NCBI GenBank assembly: GCA_028565635.1
Contig: JAOXYB010051646.1
Location: 1-11,631 of the forward strand
DNA from: Phoronis ovalis
Taxonomy: Eukaryota > Phoronida > Phoronidae
Direction of reading: 5' to 3'
Length of the DNA stretch: 11,631 bases
The notes under the pieces were generated by a model that saw nothing but the letters and a program-made list of their open reading frames with translations, was not told the origin of the DNA and searched no databases. The position numbers and the translations under genes were made by a program. Shown here one piece after another: positions 9,133-11,631 of this stretch. Position 1 is the stretch's first letter. Each line of letters begins with the position of its first letter.

Positions 9133-10282
9133 GTAAGTTTCAAAAGATCTTCCTTTTTACACTCAGTATAACATTGGGAACAACAATTCTCTCCAGTTCC
9201 AATTCCTGTTGGAACTATATATAAACGTTTCGGTTCGAAGAAGTAATCCTTTACAATTTACTGTTCGTTACTTATTCATATTTGGAAAAGGACAAAATTG
9301 ATTTTCCCATACACTTCTATAGTAATTTCATGCAACTTATAAAATATGATTATAAAAATTTCCGAGACCTTGCGACATCAGCAGGATAAAACGAATACAA
9401 AAATATGAATATATGAATATATATAAAACTGAATTTATTTGTAGCTGAAAATACTTTTTCACGATGAGATGCACGATACTACTAAGGTGGATGGGAATAC
9501 AACTATATGCTTATTCCATACATGTACATAATTCATTTCATTTCAGAATGAGTGAAATATATATATTTGCTATGCTACTATACGCAGGAGCAAAACAATT
9601 TAAGACAACACTATCAGAATGTACAACGAAATTAATTTAGTCTGACGTATCAAAAATTTCAATTCAGTAATATGTTGCTTACATAATGTTATTACCCAGT
9701 GCGTCGCCTGAGATACTTTTTATTCAAAAAATTAGAGTAGTAGCTGTTTTTTGTTTGGAGTAATATTCAAATTTTACTAATAAATTTCGAAGACATAACT
9801 ACTTTTATCATAATAGAACAAACAGTGTCAGGTCTTTATTGGTAGGTAATGTAGTTAATGGACGGTGTCATCCAGGGAGCTAATCAAATGCAGTTCGTAA
9901 CGATGGAGAATACGGTATGCATCCGACACAGCACTGCGCGGTGCAGTACAAGGTTGCTTGTTGCTTTTCAGGAAACAAACTTAAATGGAATGAAAAAACA
10001 TGACACTTCATTCGCAGATGGAATGCGGAATGACAAACGTTACGTGGACATTACTACTCACTGTTGTTTACTGAAATAAAGATGCGGCCAAGATGATAGA
10101 ACGTATTCTACAATCTCTCTGATACAGTGTATAACTTTATTGCACACGCGCATGTGAAAGTCACCAGTATATACTAAGAGCAGGTTTGAGAACGAATTTT
10201 GTAAGCTAAAATATTTTATTGAGGGAGTGACTAAATTTACCGTATTTGAATTTATTTTAATGAATTTAACAATTTTTTTCAG

Positions 10283-10296
10283 AGAAAACATCGTGA
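10283..10296 (+). CDS. Possible terminal micro-exon of the NB-ARC gene
   Basis: After the strong acceptor ATTTTTTTCAG, the bases AG AAA ACA TCG TGA would complete the phase-1 codon left by the 9132/9133 donor, giving E-K-T-S and a stop. The fit in phase and the strength of both splice sites are the only evidence. Because the exon C tail is decayed, this exon may no longer be used for coding. Confidence 0.2.
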
Positions 10297-10691
10297 ACAG
10301 TTCTTTATCATGTTTATAATATGTGTTAATTTAGTTTGAAGTTAACGTGACCTGTAATCAGAAAAATTGATTATGTATTCATCTTATTATCGGAATATAT
10401 GCGAAATGAAAATTGCGATGACAAAGACTCTTTTTTGATCAGTGGCCGATAATAATGATGCTAGATAAACTTTTGTGTAACAAGATAGTACCCAATTTAC
10501 CATTGGGGCGTCTGACCAAAATCCAATAGGCTATTTGCATACATACACTTAATTGGTGGAGTCACTTGTTGGGAACCATGCGTACACAGTTCTTCGTACA
10601 CAAACAAGACCTGGGGAGCCAAACGGCATTGTATTGCTGTTGTAAAAGAATGGCGAGAATAAAATCGTAACACCAAAAAAAGCTGACGACA

Positions 10692-10697
10692 TTTAAT
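10692..10697 (-). terminator. Candidate poly(A) signal of CTHRC1-like gene
   Basis: On the - strand this reads ATTAAA, about 300 bases past the stop of the CTHRC1-like gene. It is followed within about 10-25 bases by a T- and GT-rich stretch (TTTTTTTGGTGTT), as expected for a downstream cleavage element. Canonical AATAAA is absent on this strand between the stop and here. Confidence 0.35.
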
Positions 10698-10994
10698 TTT
10701 TATAGCGTTTGCAATTATCATACGCATACACATAATTTGTAAGCAAAAAATAATATTTGTCTAAAGATAAGAACGTATGCTTTTTCTGACCAGATTCGTA
10801 ACAGCATCGACGACTAGAAGCAAATAGTAATACATGTACCTGTGAACTGAGTACTTACATAGCATAGTAACTGATACATTTGCATAAAATAAATGTAAAC
10901 GTTGATTCATTGATTCTGTCTATCAACGACATTTGCGTTATAGACTACCACGACTGGTTTTTGGTTATATTTCTTAAGGGTAGTCCTTTTGAAC

Positions 10995-11179
10995 TTAATC
11001 GTTATTTACAACGGTAACCATGGTGTACTGAATTTCTTCGACTGTCATAGTAGAACGACCTTGGACTCCGGTAAATGCTAGTGCATTGCCCAGCTCAGAT
11101 TCACATGGACCAACATGGAAGCCGACTTTCACATACCCAGCCAGCTCATATATCTCTTCATCTAGACAAATACCTTCGA
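10995..11179 (-). CDS. CTHRC1-like protein, last coding exon
   Basis: Read from 11179 down to the TAA at 10997-10995, this exon gives two bases plus 60 codons and a stop. The peptide runs EGICLDEEIYELAG, then VKVGFHVGPC, and ends TVEEIQYTMVTVVNND. It matches the end of the C-terminal domain of collagen triple helix repeat-containing protein 1, where an EGLC segment, a hydrophobic strand ending in VGTC, and a final IIEEL-type strand occur in the same order. Two cysteines of the family pattern are kept (EGIC and VGPC). The acceptor on this strand reads GACTATTTTCAG. Family members are secreted glycoproteins linked in vertebrates to matrix remodelling and Wnt signalling. The role here is inferred only from family. 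Confidence 0.85.
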
Positions 11180-11450
11180 CTGAAAATAGTCATAAGTCAA
11201 TAGGTTTTGAACGTTCAAATAATACAAGAAATATACAAGCAAGAGCCTATACAATTTTAAACAAAGGTCATTACATAAGTTGCAGCAACTGTGAATCTTA
11301 AAACAGTCGCAAGGATATGTTGAATAGATTTTCAAGCAGAGAAAATTATCTATCATTATTTCTGGTGCATTTTTACAGAACTGTTTATGGCATTACACGT
11401 TTTATAGCTTTTGACTTGTGAATACAATGTTTCAATGAACTAATACTAAC
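11180..11450 (-). other. Intron of the CTHRC1-like gene
   Basis: This 271-bp intron on the - strand starts with GTTAGT and ends with TATTTTCAG, in phase 1. Reading through the donor meets TAG two codons after the border, which supports splicing. The interior is AT-rich with no further feature. Confidence 0.8.
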
Positions 11451-11631
11451 TAAAAGTGTGCAAGTGCTGTTCACCAGAATCACCATTATCAACCATGACT
11501 AGTTCTATTGGTCCAGGACGAAAACATTCCTTTTCGCCTAAGGTAAAGTACCAACGTCGACACGTTGTAGAGTTCATTCCCTTCACAGCCAGGCTACCTT
11601 GCCAGGATACACGGATATAATAGTGTGAGGG
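11451..11631 (-). CDS. CTHRC1-like protein, internal exon, cut by edge
   Basis: The frame is open from the window edge down to the donor at 11451/11450 and encodes 60 codons plus one base. It contains IRVSWQGSLAV, a glycosylation sequon N-S-T at codon 20, and the diagnostic CRRWYFTLGEKEC followed by PGPIELVMVDNG. In CTHRC1 the corresponding order is a RVLFSGSLR-type strand, a C-x-RWYFTF-x-G-x-EC core and a PLPIEAIIY strand, so the family assignment is strong. Joined to the last exon, this gives 121 residues of the C-terminal domain. The signal peptide and the short collagen-like stretch expected of vertebrate members would lie beyond the window, so their presence cannot be checked. Four cysteines across the two exons match the family pattern. 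Confidence 0.87.

Larger units (their letters stand above)
9133..10994. other. Spacer between the two convergent genes
   Basis: This is AT-rich sequence with no long open frame. A 73-codon ATG frame at 9858-10079 has a weak start context and no recognisable motif, so I do not call it. A strong acceptor, ATTTTTTTCAG, ends at 10282 and may precede a terminal micro-exon of the NB-ARC gene. AATAAA occurs on the + strand at 9779, 10075, 10658 and 10888, but this hexamer is common by chance in such DNA. A small hairpin, AGTTCCAA...TTGGAACT, lies near 9196-9217, and two tandem ATATGAAT units lie at 9403-9418. Confidence 0.55.

Noticed and set aside
9858-10079. 73-codon ATG open frame on the + strand
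   Set aside because: Weak start context, no motif, and no acceptable splice link to either gene. AATAAA at its end is common by chance.
10497-10733. 78-codon - strand frame, considered as a transposon-protein fragment
   Set aside because: I could not tie it to a known transposase or reverse-transcriptase motif. It overlaps the probable 3' UTR of the CTHRC1-like gene.
11086-11301. 71-codon + strand open frame near the right edge
   Set aside because: It is the shadow of the CTHRC1-like last exon and its intron on the opposite strand, and it begins at a TTG.
1-11631. tRNA, rRNA or CRISPR structures
   Set aside because: No cloverleaf with A and B boxes, no conserved rRNA stretch and no regularly spaced repeat array was seen on either strand.

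Overview
The window looks like AT-rich nuclear DNA from an animal. Coding sequence is split by introns with GT..AG borders, spacers between genes are long and AT-rich, and short non-autonomous DNA transposons are present. One gene resembles CTHRC1, an animal secreted-protein family. The other is a STAND/NB-ARC ATPase with tetratricopeptide repeats (TPRs), a type expanded in many invertebrates. A lophotrochozoan such as a bivalve would fit, but this is a guess and no taxon-specific marker was recognised.

Layout. Bases 1-4552 hold no gene I can defend, only small repeats, palindromes and two isolated strong splice-donor-like sites. From 4553 to about 9132 on the + strand lies a NOD-like NB-ARC-TPR gene. 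Exon A (4566-4749) and exon B (5472-5684) encode a polar, helical N-terminal region of no recognised family. The large exon C (6318-8362) carries the ATPase (Walker A, Walker B, a sensor-1 strand with Gln in place of the usual Arg, a GLPL-like motif and an MHD-like His) followed by about five TPR units. All the joins I infer are phase 1, and the joined frame would give 813 residues. Intron 2 contains a 395-bp element with 28-bp inverted ends and TA borders.

The 3' end of exon C is decayed. TPR-like sequence continues past the stop at 8360-8362 but in shifted frames with extra stops. It is interrupted by a second element (8435-8890, about 41-bp inverted ends, imperfect 7-bp target duplication), then resumes until an excellent GTAAGT donor at 9133. 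The gene is therefore either a recently truncated but perhaps still translated receptor, or a young pseudogene.

Bases 9133-10994 are a spacer with one possible terminal micro-exon and several polyadenylation-like signals. On the - strand, entering from the right edge, are the last two coding exons (11631-11451 and 11179-10995) of a CTHRC1-like secreted protein, convergent with the NB-ARC gene. The two genes have no obvious shared pathway. One looks like a cytosolic signalling or immune ATPase and the other like an extracellular matrix or Wnt-linked glycoprotein.
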